64,000 nt of DNA from assembly GCA_006176705.1 (NCBI GenBank), contig QRFJ01000083.1:1631387-1695386 (forward strand), read 5' to 3'. Numbering within the stretch: the first letter of the stretch is position 1; every line of letters starts with the position of its first letter. The notes under the pieces are model-generated. The model searched no databases. It saw only the letters and a program-made list of their open reading frames with translations, and had not been told where the DNA came from. Position numbers and translations under genes: made by a program. The DNA comes from Cocos nucifera. Its lineage: Eukaryota; Streptophyta; Magnoliopsida; Arecales; Arecaceae. Shown here one piece after another: positions 36,058-48,600 of the stretch.

Positions 36058-37965
36058 TTTTCTATAGAGAATCAAAATTTTTAGTTAAATTTTATAATTA
36101 GACTTAATCAATTTATTTAAAAATTTTATTTTTAAAAAATAAATTAGGCTTTCACTATTTTCTTGGATCCCTATACTTTCTGCGTAGAGATGCAAAAATC
36201 TTCGCGATCAATTAATTTCTAGTGGGTGGTGCGGTCCTACCGACTAGCTCACCACATCACCTAATAGTTATTAGTGATGGATCAACCGATGAGTGGACAA
36301 CTCTTATCCAATGATTCTCTAATCATGGTGCACCTAATCCTGATCTCTAATTCATGAATTTCATCATGTCCAAAATATTGATCCACTCTTTAGTTAAGTC
36401 AGATCCACCATTTATATGAATTAAATTTTTGATTGGATTTCTCACTGTATTCAAAATATTGAGCCTAACCCATCCTCCAACCCGTAGCATCCAATACCTA
36501 ATAGATGTGATTACGTCTTTCTGGTGCAACTGAGCCACTGTAACCAACCGAAAATAATCAACCCCGAAAAGGATCCGCACATCTACAACGATGGAAGACC
36601 AATTGACTTAATCTTTTCTTAGGAAGATTTAATTCAGGTCTCTTAGACTTGACTTAGTCATAATGATTATGATAAGTCTAGTGGCATGGATTAGCTCGAA
36701 CTGTTAGCCACCTCAAATCAGAACTGGATTGACATAAATGGCTAGATAAGTAAGACCGATGGAAGGGATATGTCATTAACTCGATAAGAATGCATTTAGG
36801 TTGAGTAGCTCTCAATTAAAAATCAATCGATCGTGTCTGCCAAACTTACCTTAGATATTAAATTGTCAAACCAGAACTAATCAAGTTAGCCTATAATCCA
36901 GGCTCGAACCATGGAGCCAAATTAGATTTTAATTGGATCGATTACATGTGGCTGTAAGTCGACCTTAACCCAGACTTACAACTATTGGGTTGGTCAATTC
37001 TAAGCACTCTTAGTCCTACCTAATGAACTCTTGATTCGGTTTGATCAACCGCTAGACCTAATTGAGTTACCCAAGTCCGAATCCAATTTTATGAAAATAT
37101 CTTAAATCTTAAAATTTTTAATTTTAGATCTAATTAGTTTCATAATCTTAATTCTTAATTAAGTTTGGATTTATAAATAAAAAATATGTATCAAAATTTT
37201 AAGATTTCAGGATCTAGGATTTTACAAAAAAATAAATTCTGATTTCTAATTAAGGATGAATGCACAGTATCCCTACATGCCATAAGAACATCCCATTGAA
37301 TAGAATGAGAGGGCCTTTAAATCTTACTTTGTTCTTATGACTGAACGTCTAAGGGGAACGCCTTAATCAAAAATATAATTAAAACTACAAAACTAGTTAG
37401 ATCTAGATCATATATTACATATATAATTAATGATCTAACTAATACATACTTTGCATACATCTCATGTATCATCACTAAATTAAACATGCATATTTTTTAG
37501 ATCCAAAATATCATATATAATATTTAAAAAAAAAATTTAAATTTAATCATATCAAAATAAAACTATTCTAGATAATTTATAAAACTATTTTACAACTAGT
37601 CTAAACATGCATCTTTTCATATCACATATGAATAAATCAAAAATTAAAAATTTTATTTTTTATTTTTTTAAATTTGATTATAATAATTATAATATTAAAA
37701 AAATAAAAATTAAATAGATCTAAAATTATATTTAATCAAATTAATAATATGTTTATACTAGACTACACATAGAACTATTCTATTTTCAGTCTAGTCATGC
37801 ATCTCATACATATTAGATCTAAATAATTTAATTTTGAATTTTTAATTTTAAAACTAATCACATCTGATGTGACATCTAAAATTTTTTAATATTAGATAAA
37901 AAATAAAAATAAAATTAGATCTAAAATAGATTCGAAGAACTGCAATCTAGCTCTGATACCAGTTG
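36058..37965 (-). other. Copia-2 leader and primer-binding site
   Basis: This is about 1.9 kb of AT-rich leader without a recognised gene. On the minus strand TGGTATCAGAGC (complement of GCTCTGATACCA, near 37950-37963) is the initiator-Met primer-binding site beside the LTR. Confidence 0.7.
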
Positions 37966-39802
37966 AAGAAAAAATCTATTTTTCCTGCATATGATCGTTC
38001 AGATCTGATTGAATCTTAAAAAATATTTTTTAATTTTTTTTAAAAAAATTTTAATCAAATTTGAAATTTCTCAGATCTGATCATATAGATCTGATATTAA
38101 AAGTTAAAAATAAATTAAATTAGATTTAATTTTAAGTATCTAATTTGGTGATCTAATTATCCTGTGATGATCCTATTGATTTATGAGATTCTGGAAGGAG
38201 CCACACATGCGCCTGGCCTCTACTAGGTAGCTTCTAGGACTCTTCCCTCATGAAAGGATAAAGAAGAGTCCATGTGCGTCTAGGACTCTTCCCTCAAGAG
38301 TTTAATCAATATTAAACTCTATCAAAACCCAATCTAGGTAGCTTCAAAAATTATAAAATTTTGCACACCCAAAGTATAATTCGTTTCCTATCACATATCC
38401 AAAAATGAGAGTAAAATATTTTTTAAAAATTTTTTTAAAATTCTTTGATCATATGACCATCAATTCTCTCAATTGGGTCAACAATTGACCCTAGTCCAAT
38501 TGCACTAGGAATGAATTTAATTTTCATAATTAATCTGACCTGAACTTATTTCAGTCAGATAAAAATAAACTCATTCAAGATATAAAAATGAGTTAAATCA
38601 AATTCAACTCGATTGTGATAAATCAGAAAGATTATAGAAGAAGAAAGTCAGGTTCAATCGTGTGCTAGCATGATTACCTTGAACCTGATTGAATCTAATC
38701 CAAATCAATCAAACTAGGTTAGCTCAATTGATGACATCCAGATCTAAATCCTTATTTGTGTGATCCAGTTAGATTCAGCTTCATATGATAATGAGAGATA
38801 TCATGATCTCCATCATCGACATCATCGAAACACCTTTTTATGGACCAGAAGTTTTCTGATTCATATAATTAGAATGATCGATCATCAAAATCATTCTAAT
38901 TGCTCCCAAAATCCATCAGTGACATCTAGTAGTATATAGTGGCAATCTATCAGAACTGAAAGTGAACCTCTCGATGCAGCTACCTGTGTGATTGGGTTTT
39001 TCTATCTTGAGTTCCGACAGGATTATGGTTAAGGTGAACTCGTCAAACCCAATATCCGTCATATGAATTAATCATTCGATTCGAGTCCTATGTAAAACTC
39101 TTTATAGAAATTCTTTCTATCATCTTCACTCTGTCATGGCCATGGGCTTATGGACTTCATTCTCATGATCATCATAGGGCTATTCCTCATCTACCGAGAT
39201 AGATAGATTCCTTATTGGTGCAATCCAATTCGTACAATGAATGTACTATAGCCAACATACACCTCAGGATTTTGAATGGCTAGGAGACCGAGTTATGGTA
39301 TAATCAAACTATAACATCCTCAAGGTGAATTGCCGATGCACCTCGGATCAAAAAATCAGACACACTACTGCAACATCAAGCCAATCATTGACGAGAAGGT
39401 AGACTTCCTTATGAATGCTCGAGATGGTCACGCTCAGTACCCTCATTTTCTAACGAATACATGTACTCTCGCTTCGATGTCTCTACATCGTAGACTCGAG
39501 ACTCATCTACTCAAAGAAAATGATCGTATACCAACCTTCCGGATCAATCACCATCCTCGTGATGATCCTACGGTCGGAAGCAGTTTATTAGTTAATTATG
39601 AAAATTCATGTATTAAATTTTTAACTCTTTGAAAATATGAATTATCACTACCATTAACTCAAAGAATCTATCACATACACTTTAAATATACATTGTGATA
39701 GAAAATAATCTTTTTATTAATTTATAGTCAAAATTATAAAATTATCCTTATAAGTGTATTACAAGTGTTAGCCAATCTGGCTTTTAGGGCACACATCTAA
39801 CA
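37966..39802 (-). repeat. 5' LTR of Copia-2 (short form with internal deletion)
   Basis: It is about 1837 bp and starts TGAAGAAAAA. It matches 29830-32095 apart from a gap of about 455 bp at 38221-38252, where about 25 bp of different sequence sits. Confidence 0.88.
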
Positions 39803-42307
39803 AATGGTCCAAACTCAGTTGAGCTATTGTACGAGGGTTTTTTTTTTTTTCCTTTTTTAAAAATAATTCTTTCAACCATGGTTGATCTTGGAGGCAACGG
39901 GAGTTTAAATTGGCTGACGTGCCCAATGGACCAGTCCACGGCCCAAGTACTCTCTCTTCTTATGGTTAAGGCAATGACGTGAGAACCGTAGTCCTGGAGA
40001 AATCAGGAGGACCATGAGTGCAAAGGTTTTGTCCGAGAATCAGACGACTGACAATGCCCACTGTATCAATGACTCTGTGCTTATAGTAGGTTTCATCATC
40101 TGTTCAGATCTGCTAGCCAAATGACAAGAATACCAATATCCCTTTGAACGTGTTAAATGTCGAAGTTTATGCACCTATTTTACGAGCCTCTGTATATTTT
40201 TAGGTTTCGGAGAATGCAGTTTGTTGCAACCTCTGTATCTCTCTCTCATGTAAAGATGGGATAAGCCATCAGCATCTGATTGAGATGATGAAAAGTTACA
40301 TTAAAAAAGGTTACACAGGAAAGGGAGGGGTAGAAGAACCAGATAAGAGAATCTCTTATTAGAAGCAGAATCACTTTTGAAGGTGCTTCTGTTTTAGTTG
40401 AAGTTTTTATAGAGGTGGCAGAATTTTATAGGCAATCGTTGACTCTTTGAAATAAGTATGTGCGTGTGTATGTTTGAGTTATATCTAGCATGACTTTTAG
40501 GGTTATACATTTTTTGAATTGAATGATGAAAGTTTTGCATCAATGATCTAAACCATTAGATATGATTTATTCTTTTTAACTGCTTATATATAAAAAAATC
40601 ATATGATTAGATGATCACCAATATATATATATCAAATAGTTAAAAATTAGATAGTTTAAACAAAAAAAATTATCACATGATGCATAGCCTGGGACCTCAA
40701 ATCATATATTTTTAGTGTATAAATAGTCTAGAGATAATAGATCATATTTAACCACTCCGATCATTGATGTGGGACTACCACCTTCCAATTGCGTGTCATG
40801 TCTAATGTTCAGATCAGGGATACCGTGGTGAGGGACAGCATGAGGTTCCACCGCTTCAAAAATGGTGGTGCTTCTACGCTGAAGTTTGGTGATGGTCAGC
40901 TTTTTAAGCAACATAAGCATGAGAAGGGAGGAGAATGGAATGACTTAATTTGGATGTGAGATTCCTTAATTCTTTTGAAGCTCAATTGCCTCTTTGGGCC
41001 GTTTTGAATTCATTTGACCTGCTCTTTAGTTTTGCCGAAGTAGTACAAAGAGCTTGACACAGGCATTACTCTAAATCCAGAGAATTAACCAACTTCTCTG
41101 TTGGTTAGAGGATTCGAACCAGCTTTACCATCTGGGGAAATTTTTTTTTTTTTTTTTTTTCAGATGTATGTCTTTTTTATGTTTTCAGAAATTTTTATAA
41201 GGCCAATGCAGGTCTTAAAGGTAGTCAAGACGTGAAATAGAGCTGCTCTTTATTGGAAGCTATGCAAAAGAATCTCATCTTTTCAGTACAGATCACACAT
41301 TTTTATTTTGGAAGATTGATTCAACATTGTCATCATGCGATGTAGTAATGTATGTGAAGTCGAACCGATTCTTTATTTGGGGGAAGATGCATTTGAAGAG
41401 ATTTTCAAATCCTTTTTTTGCATTTCTTCCTTGTTCCATCCTGGCCCCTCCAAGTTCCCCTGGTGTACTGCCAACTTTTGACCAACACTTGTGCCATCTA
41501 TATTTTCCTACGAGTTTGTTTGCTTGACTACAATAATTGTAGTTAAACATAGTTGTTTGCCTTATTCCCAAAGCTCATTTCATATTCAATAAGAAAATAT
41601 AAAGAACCTTTTGTTGCCATACAAATCGATCAAGTCCAAAACTCCCAGGCCTATGATGAGTTCACTCCTTCAAAAACCTTGTTTGGAGGATCTTTCTCAT
41701 CTTCTGGTACGACTACTTTCTGAACCAATGGGAAGACGAGTAGAAACACAACACATATACCGGCTGAATCCGGAAGAAAAATGAATTGGTAAATATGGAG
41801 GAAGAAGATGAGAGTCTTATATCCTTGCAGAAGAAAGATGTTAGCTTTGCATTTACATATGAAGAAGTTTAAAGTCAGTGTTTACGGACAACAGAAATCA
41901 CCTTGTTACCGATCATGTCTCTCCTTGTGACATCAAGCCTCCGTGAAATTTATTCTCATAATGTGCTACTGAAGATGAGAACCGCTTGAAGAGAAGCTAA
42001 TTTACTCCCAACTCGATTATGACCTGGAGTTTGTTCAGTATTTAGCCGAATCAGTGATGTTCTCCCACTGATTAAAATCAATCTTGAAACCCATAAAAAC
42101 CGATCCAATGAAAGACTTTTTGAAGCTCGAAAGCGATATCCAGAAGAGTATGAGGAGCAGTGTCGAGAAGGCTATAGACTTAAGGAAGCACGTTCCTGCA
42201 TGAGAGCTGCCACTTGCACTCCAATGGGTGCTGATACACTGAAGTTGAAACCCCATGGAAAAAATGCGCAATTGCCTCTGCCCAAAAGATGTGTACAAGT
42301 TTTGAAG
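39803..42307. other. Intergenic stretch with no recognised gene
   Basis: AT-rich sequence with T homopolymers (39837-39852 and 41143-41160). Short open frames here have no recognisable motif. The right-hand few hundred bases are the likely 3' UTR of the minus-strand gene ending at 42308. Confidence 0.55.
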
Positions 42308-43635
42308 TTACGTCTTGTTCAAATCCAAAGCTTGGAAAGGCCAGGGGGGAGTCTGCAAGCTCTCTATGTCGAAGCCGGTGGAGTGATCGCTGCATTCCTC
42401 TGCTCTATCTGGCCTGGATGTTGTAGACAAAAGCAGCGGCCTGATATCGCTTGGAGTTGAATTAGAGAAGCTTATTTCATTATTCAAGCTAGGCAAATGT
42501 TTTGATCTCTTCTTATCTGTGCCACATCCTATGCTGAGTGTTAGCTCAACATCACTCTCGTCCTCAGTCGACAAATCTGAGCCTTCTGCCTTAATCTTTT
42601 CTTTCAGATGCTTAACCAAGTTGGTGGGGTGATCTTGAGTATGCCTAACTTCTGTGAAGGTGTAGTCTTCAGCAGGCTGTCCAAGATTGAAGCTCTTCCG
42701 TGCTCTTAAAGGGTCTTCCGAGTAGATGCTTAGCTCTCGTGAACTTGGGCCTGCCCTTGTGTGGTAGTGATGCAGAGAACTGCACTCTGAGTCTAGATGT
42801 GCAGAGTGGTGATGTGTGCTACGGACATGAGAAGAATGACTGGTCTCTGAGGTAGATGTACCGCTGCGAAATCTGGTCCTTGTATCTGCGAAGCCTATGG
42901 AAGCGGCAATCATGGGAGATTGGAGCTTCTCCTGTTTACTTCTAATCTCAGCCATTAGCATCTTCTGAACACTGTATAGCCGATGGAGATCTTGCACCTG
43001 CAACATCCAATCCAAAATTTGTGCATCAGTACTTGATTACAAATGATGATGATGATGAAGTAATAACAGTTGGCAGAAAAAGAATGTCGAGATGGTATAT
43101 ATTGGTAGACTTAGGAAGGAAAGAGAAGGAGAAGTACACGATAAAAGCACTAGTTGTCAAGTTATGGAGACCCGAAAGATATGGCATTAGACATCTGCAA
43201 TGAAGATTTACAGAAGCCCCGGAAAGGAGAGGGGTGTGAAACTATGTTGAAGGGAGTAGAGAGAAAAGAAGAACGAAACCAACAAGAGGGATTCAGAAAT
43301 AACTCAAATCCATAATACCATCAGCCTACTGAATGATGCAGTCACGGGGTGGGTAGGAACAAAAAGTGGGATCCATGAGCACAGCGTCACCTGCTGTCTG
43401 AATATTTCTTCTTGCCTCAACATTAGATTCCTGATAGATTCTCCGTTGTTTTGGAATGTATCCATGGGCAACTCTGGAATACAATTGAAAGCAGTCTGGT
43501 TGCGTTCCTTGAGCGGTATATTATCGAACCTGTCCCAATCACCTGAAGTGTTTGGATCAATAGTTACTACATGATGGTTGTTATTCAGCAAGGTAGCGAA
43601 GGCATTGCGGGTGCCATGCAGTTTTGTTCCCATTC
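42308..43635 (-). CDS. Plant-specific protein resembling small DUF863-type proteins
   Basis: There are two coding exons. Exon A is 43635-43391, with ATG at 43633-43631 only two bases after an acceptor (TTGCTGCAG). Exon B is 42997-42308. The donor CAG|GTGACG and acceptor GTTGCAG join in phase 0 to give 310 residues. Across the junction runs a coiled-coil-like segment (LMLRQEEIFRQQ joined to VQDLHRLYSVQKMLMAEIR). This and the MGTK start resemble plant DUF863-type proteins. The rest is Ser/His-rich, with a conserved-looking acidic block (EDESDVELTLSIG) and the C-terminus PFQALDLNKT. LTLSI and LDLN look like EAR-type repressor motifs, which is inference. No enzyme domain is seen, the biochemical role is unknown and a nuclear location is only a guess. 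The clean splice sites and intact frame support a real gene. Confidence 0.75.
43391..43391 (-). other. Splice donor, coding exon A of the DUF863-like gene
   Basis: The minus strand reads CAGACAGCAG|GTGACGC here and resumes at 42997 after GTTGCAG. The intron is 393 bp (42998-43390). Confidence 0.75.
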
Positions 43636-45438
43636 CTGCAGCAATAAGTGAATGTCAGCTATATTTAAAGACTCGGAAATTATTTTGGATTTGCACCATG
43701 TACGTATGGACGGATGAACAATAAACATGAGACTAGGTACATACGCACACTCCCATGCACGTGCGTACACACACGTACGGAGGGGGAGAGAGAGGAAGAA
43801 GAGGGAGCTTATTATTATAACGTAATTGTATAAAAATTTAGATATTCAATAACGATTTACAAATGACCGCTCTAATTGCATTCTCTTCATATGGTTAGCA
43901 AAGAATTGGTAGCAAAGTTGAAGTCAATTGGCCTATTGGAGATTCACGGTTGTACTTGGAAGACTAATTATTGGAACTCAATACCGCACGGAACCATCTT
44001 CACGGGTAATTGATGATAAATTCGATCTATTGCCAAAATGTGTCTTCCTCAGATAATGATCTGGTCATGCATGTTAATCGGCTGACTGCTCCAGTCACAA
44101 AATTGTGTCATTAGCGCATTCCAACAGAATCAAGACGTTATCGATACTTAAAAACTCTACGTCCAATCAAGAGGATAAAATATAGATAAACAAAATAGCT
44201 AGCTGCATTCATGTGTGAAAAGAACAAAAGTATAATAAAACTAATTTGACTATACTCTGAAACCCTATTTATCTTTTGCATCAATCTAGATGAAAGGAGC
44301 AGAAATGTTATTAATTTCATCACTGCATCTGCCACCATTTCGCTAAAATTGCTATCATCAATCCGCTACATTTAACGCCATTTATAGTCAATCCAACAAG
44401 GAATTATTGATCCTTAGAACTTTGATTCAGGTCCTAGAAAATCCTTCAGCATGGGAACAACAAACAACAATAGCTCAGCACGATGCACGATATTTTACCT
44501 ATAGGCCCTGCAGCGGCATTGCAGTCAGGGAATCTACCTCATAATATAAAGAAACTAGTTTTCAAATAACCTCATAAATGATTTGAACGGCCGTGGTTGC
44601 TATTTTTCAACCACAAAGAATGAAAACGATCCTCTTGCAGAGAAAAGAATGAAAATGGGGGAAAAGACTGATATCCGAAAAATAAGAAATACTACCCTTC
44701 CTTGAAAAATAAGCAACTGGAAACAGAACATGGTGAATTCAAATAAAACAGAGGCGTGGTATGTTGTGTTCCTCTGAAGGAGGAACGGCCATACATATCT
44801 TCCTCTAGAAATTGAGCCTATGGGCTAATAGGTACCTTTTGGATTTCATATAATTCTGGTAAATCATATAAAACCACATGTGGTTATCTTATTTTTCCCT
44901 CTCTGGGAGCAGCAGGCAAAACACTCAAGAAAATTGGAAACATTTGTTAGTAGGGGAAAAGAAGGTGTCACAAGAACCCAAGCCAACGCTCAACCTGCTA
45001 CAACCAACAATAGATTACATAAATTATGTATGTGGACCTTGCGGGTAAACCTTACCGCAACATTAACAACAAAATGCATCTTTTTTCTGAGCTGAAGAAT
45101 AAAACACGTCTTGAACAACTTAATCGGGAGAAGACTATTGCTTCTTCTTAGCAAGCATGATGACTATTATCGATATCCATTCGCAATTCAAGACACACTC
45201 CAGGTTTCTGCTAATTCTCGGTAAAAGGCTTCTAAAACAAGATCTAGAAAACACCGACAAGAGAATATGGCTCTTCTAAGTGCATGGGAGATTTTTTTTT
45301 TTTTTTGAAGTGGAGTGCATGACAGATTTAAGACACAAAGAAGAGCAAGATGACCTCATTTGATCCAAATGAAGCACAACACAATCAAGAAAGGACTGAA
45401 AGTTGCTAAGGGAAGAATAGGAAGGCAGTATAATTCAC
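43636..45438 (-). other. Probable 5' UTR intron of the DUF863-like gene
   Basis: A good acceptor (TATTGCTGCAG) sits two bases before the ATG, which implies an intron in the leader. The best upstream donor I see on the minus strand is GCTTGCAG|GTGAAT at 45439/45438. The 1.8 kb between them is AT-rich with no recognised gene. Confidence 0.5.
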
Positions 45439-45600
45439 CTGCAAGCGCCGTTTCTGCTGCTTATCGAGCATCTTCACACCTGCCAACCCTTCTTTCCTCC
45501 ATCCAACATCCCCTTAAATAACCAAGAAAGCTGGAACTCAATCTCCCATCAATCTTAATTCATGACTCGATCCCAGCAATGATGCCATCGTGTGAGTCTA
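45439..45600 (-). other. Candidate non-coding 5' leader exon of the DUF863-like gene
   Basis: It ends at the donor GCTTGCAG|GTGAAT. Its upstream boundary is unknown. A GA-rich microsatellite on the minus strand (45908-45931) lies about 300-470 bp further upstream and could be part of the promoter. Confidence 0.35.
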
Positions 45601-48600
45601 AGTGTTGGAGATATCCAAGGAAAAGGGGTGATAGATTCGGAGACTAGCCGGATATAGGCAGGTTGTTTCCCACACATGAACAACCAAGCGATAACAGGCT
45701 GTGAAGGAGAGCAGGCAGCGAGCCTTGGCGAAACAGATGGGAATTGTATTATATCCTAAAGGAAGGATCAAAAAAGCTAGCAAATCGAAACAGGGATATA
45801 TAAAACAAAACTCACTCATCTACGTAAGCCACCTAAGCATGTGAACAAAATATTCCTGACAGCTCTTAGAGGACATGAAGATACCGAGATGCTATTTGGC
45901 TGATGCTTCCTCTCTCTCTCTCTCTCTCTCTGTGACCCCACCCTCTCCTTCTCTCCAACTTCCCTGGATAAAATCAAATCCTTTTCTTTGCTTCTGTTCC
46001 TTTAGAGATCTGGAGATAACGATGCGTAGGACCTGCTCATGTAGTTTCTACTCTTTGCCTTAGGATCACTTTTTTGGACAACCAGCATAGATAGTATACT
46101 TTTCTTTGATGGTAGGACGGATAGGATACTATAACTTGTGATTCTAAACAACAGCCAACTCCTCAGATGGGTTAAAAGGCAAAGATTTTCTTGGATGGGA
46201 TTTTTCTACCGCAGAAAATGGTGATTACTTAAAGGCATTGGATAATAGCAGGGTAAAACAACTGAACTTTTACAAAGGGCAAGCATCTATCACACCATAA
46301 ATCTGATCCATTTCTTAACTAGATAGTATTCTCCAAATTCTATTCCTGGTATAACATGAAGAACTTTTCCGCAGATCAACAAAGATGGTTCGTATCCTAG
46401 ATTTGTCATCTTAAACCACGGCGAACCCCTTTCGTTGGTGCAAAGCTAAAGTTTTTCCCATAAGATTAATGGTACACCATAAATAAGAACAAACGCAAAA
46501 CAACTAAAATTTGCAGGGTTATGCATCCCTCAAAAGGGAAAAATGATCCTTTTCGCCACTGCATGCTATTCTCCAAATTCTTAATTGGTAAGAACTTTTC
46601 AATCAACCAATGAGGTTAATATCTTTGCCCAAAAAAAAAAAAAGAACAATCAGGTTAATATCCTAGAATAGTCATTTCAAACCAGACCCAACTCTTTATA
46701 TTAGTGCAGAGGCTAAATTTTTCCTTGGGTGGGCAGTGTGGGCTTTCTATAAGAGAAACTGTCATTAGATAAATAAATAAATTATTGCAGGAGGAGGCAT
46801 CCCTTACACCAAAAAAACTCATCTTTTTCTTGACCAGATAAAAGTCTCCAGAATTTTAGACTCAACCCAATCATTGCTGTTGGTATAATGCCTACGAGTA
46901 GCGCGTATAGCCTCTCTTTCTCATCGAAAGAAGGGCTCGGTACCATTTGTAGGTCAGGAAATTCTCTGCCCAAGAAAGATTCTGTTCATGGCATGCCGGT
47001 TCCTTGTAAAAAGATGCGATTTTTTATCCCAAATCATTACCTTTTTACTGCATTTTATCTAATTCCAGCTAAAAAAACAATTCAGATTTCAGTTAGAATC
47101 GTTTTTTACCTATTGCCCACTTGCCCAAAGGTCAAGGAAAAGAACGACGGAAACATCTCAAATAAAAAAGTTATTAAATAAATATTAGAAAATGAGAGAA
47201 ATAAAAACTACAGAGCGGTAATTTATCTTCCAATGTCCATCATTCATCATCTTTGCTCGACAAATCAAAGACGTTCCTGTCCATGACGGCTTTGGACCCA
47301 CTAAAAAAAATCCGCATCTCCTCGATCACTTCGGTGAAGCCGCCCACCAGCAGCAGCTTTACCTGCGTCAGGGGATTCTTAATGAGACCGATCTCTCTCT
47401 CTCTCTCTGACAGAGATGCCACCATAACGGTTTTGGCTGGAAATGTTACTTGTTATTATGTACAAAAAAAAATTATTTTAAATTAGCAACTAATTTATTT
47501 TCAATGTTTACAGTATATTTACATATCAATATCAGTAAAAAAAAAAAAAGACTTAATTCAAAATTTTATGTTTAATATATGAACAGTGTTCACAAAATAA
47601 TATTATTATTTTACATTTATTATCCATTATTTTCATTAATGGATATTTTAGTAACTATATTTTTTTTTTTTTCGTTTATGTTTTATGTACCTCTTTAATT
47701 TAAGCCATTCACCATCATGTTTAATGTACAAATTTTTCATCATCATCCTCAAGTTCTAACTAACACCATTCAAATTTCTTGGCTCACACAAAACTCCTAC
47801 ATTATGAATACAGGCCAATTTTTGATATATCAACAGAACATCAGTGAGTTACAAGTCATAATTGCATAACCAATAAAAAATTTTATCATATATCTGATTA
47901 TAGAAATTTTCTACAAGTAAATGTAAAAGTTAGATAGTAATTGTATGATTTATTTATTTATTATTTGACAAGATTCATATACTACATAGCATTCTTTTCT
48001 AAACAAATTTCTATACCATCTAGATGGAGCATATGATCATCATCGTTTGCCTTATAACGGTGGACGATAGTATTTTTTTTGGCCAATAATTAAAGTCTTG
48101 AAAAACAACTCACAAGGATAATAATTTGTGAAAAAAAATATTTATTTTTTATTTTTTTAATATTTTCGGTGCGGGATCTTTTGTTTCTTAAGTTTTTATA
48201 TATATATATATATATATATATAAACATCTTATCGCATCGATTGAGTATTTCTTCTAGATCCGGGCGTGCCCTCGCCAACTCAAACTCCTGGATGGTTTTA
48301 CACACACACCTCCAAAATAACAAAAAAAAAAAAAAAAAAAAAGAAAAGAAAAATGGCGCGGCACCAAAACAGCACCCAGGGCTATCAATTATTTGGGCAG
48401 GGATTTCGAGAATTGCAGCTTTGCCATCATCCGTCGAGGAAACAACCATAACGTTCGCCAACTGCAACCAATTGATGGGACCTTAAATTAGATAAGACAG
48501 GGCAAGTGAGCGAGGTACGTATATAAAGCATTACAGCGCGCGTGTACTTTTTTTTCCTAATGGAAAATTATAGCGTGTACTTAACTTTTAAAACTATATT

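Larger units (their letters stand above)
29830..39802 (-). mobile_element. Copia-2: decayed Ty1/Copia LTR retrotransposon with both LTRs
   Basis: LTRs are at 29830-32095 (3' on the element strand) and 37966-39802 (5'). The initiator-Met primer-binding site TGGTATCAGAGC lies beside the right LTR. The order gag, protease, integrase, RT, RNase H reads from right to left. ATGGTCC occurs on both flanks (29823-29829 and 39804-39810) and probably contains the target duplication, offset by one base on the right. Each coding domain has several stops or frame breaks, so it is inactive. LTR divergence is clearly higher than in the Gypsy element. Confidence 0.92.

Noticed and set aside
41090..41130. Phrase resembling a tRNA T-arm (GGATTCGAACC)
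   Set aside because: No acceptor stem, D-arm or anticodon arm can be folded around it. A similar phrase near 52665 also fails.
47240..47425. 61-codon minus-strand frame with a gene-like central part (QVKLLLVGGFTEVIEEM)
   Set aside because: No family recognised, no splice partner found, and the start overlaps a CT/GA simple repeat. It could be a gene fragment, but the sequence alone does not support it.
48199..48222. TA dinucleotide run as a possible functional site
   Set aside because: An ordinary microsatellite in intergenic DNA.
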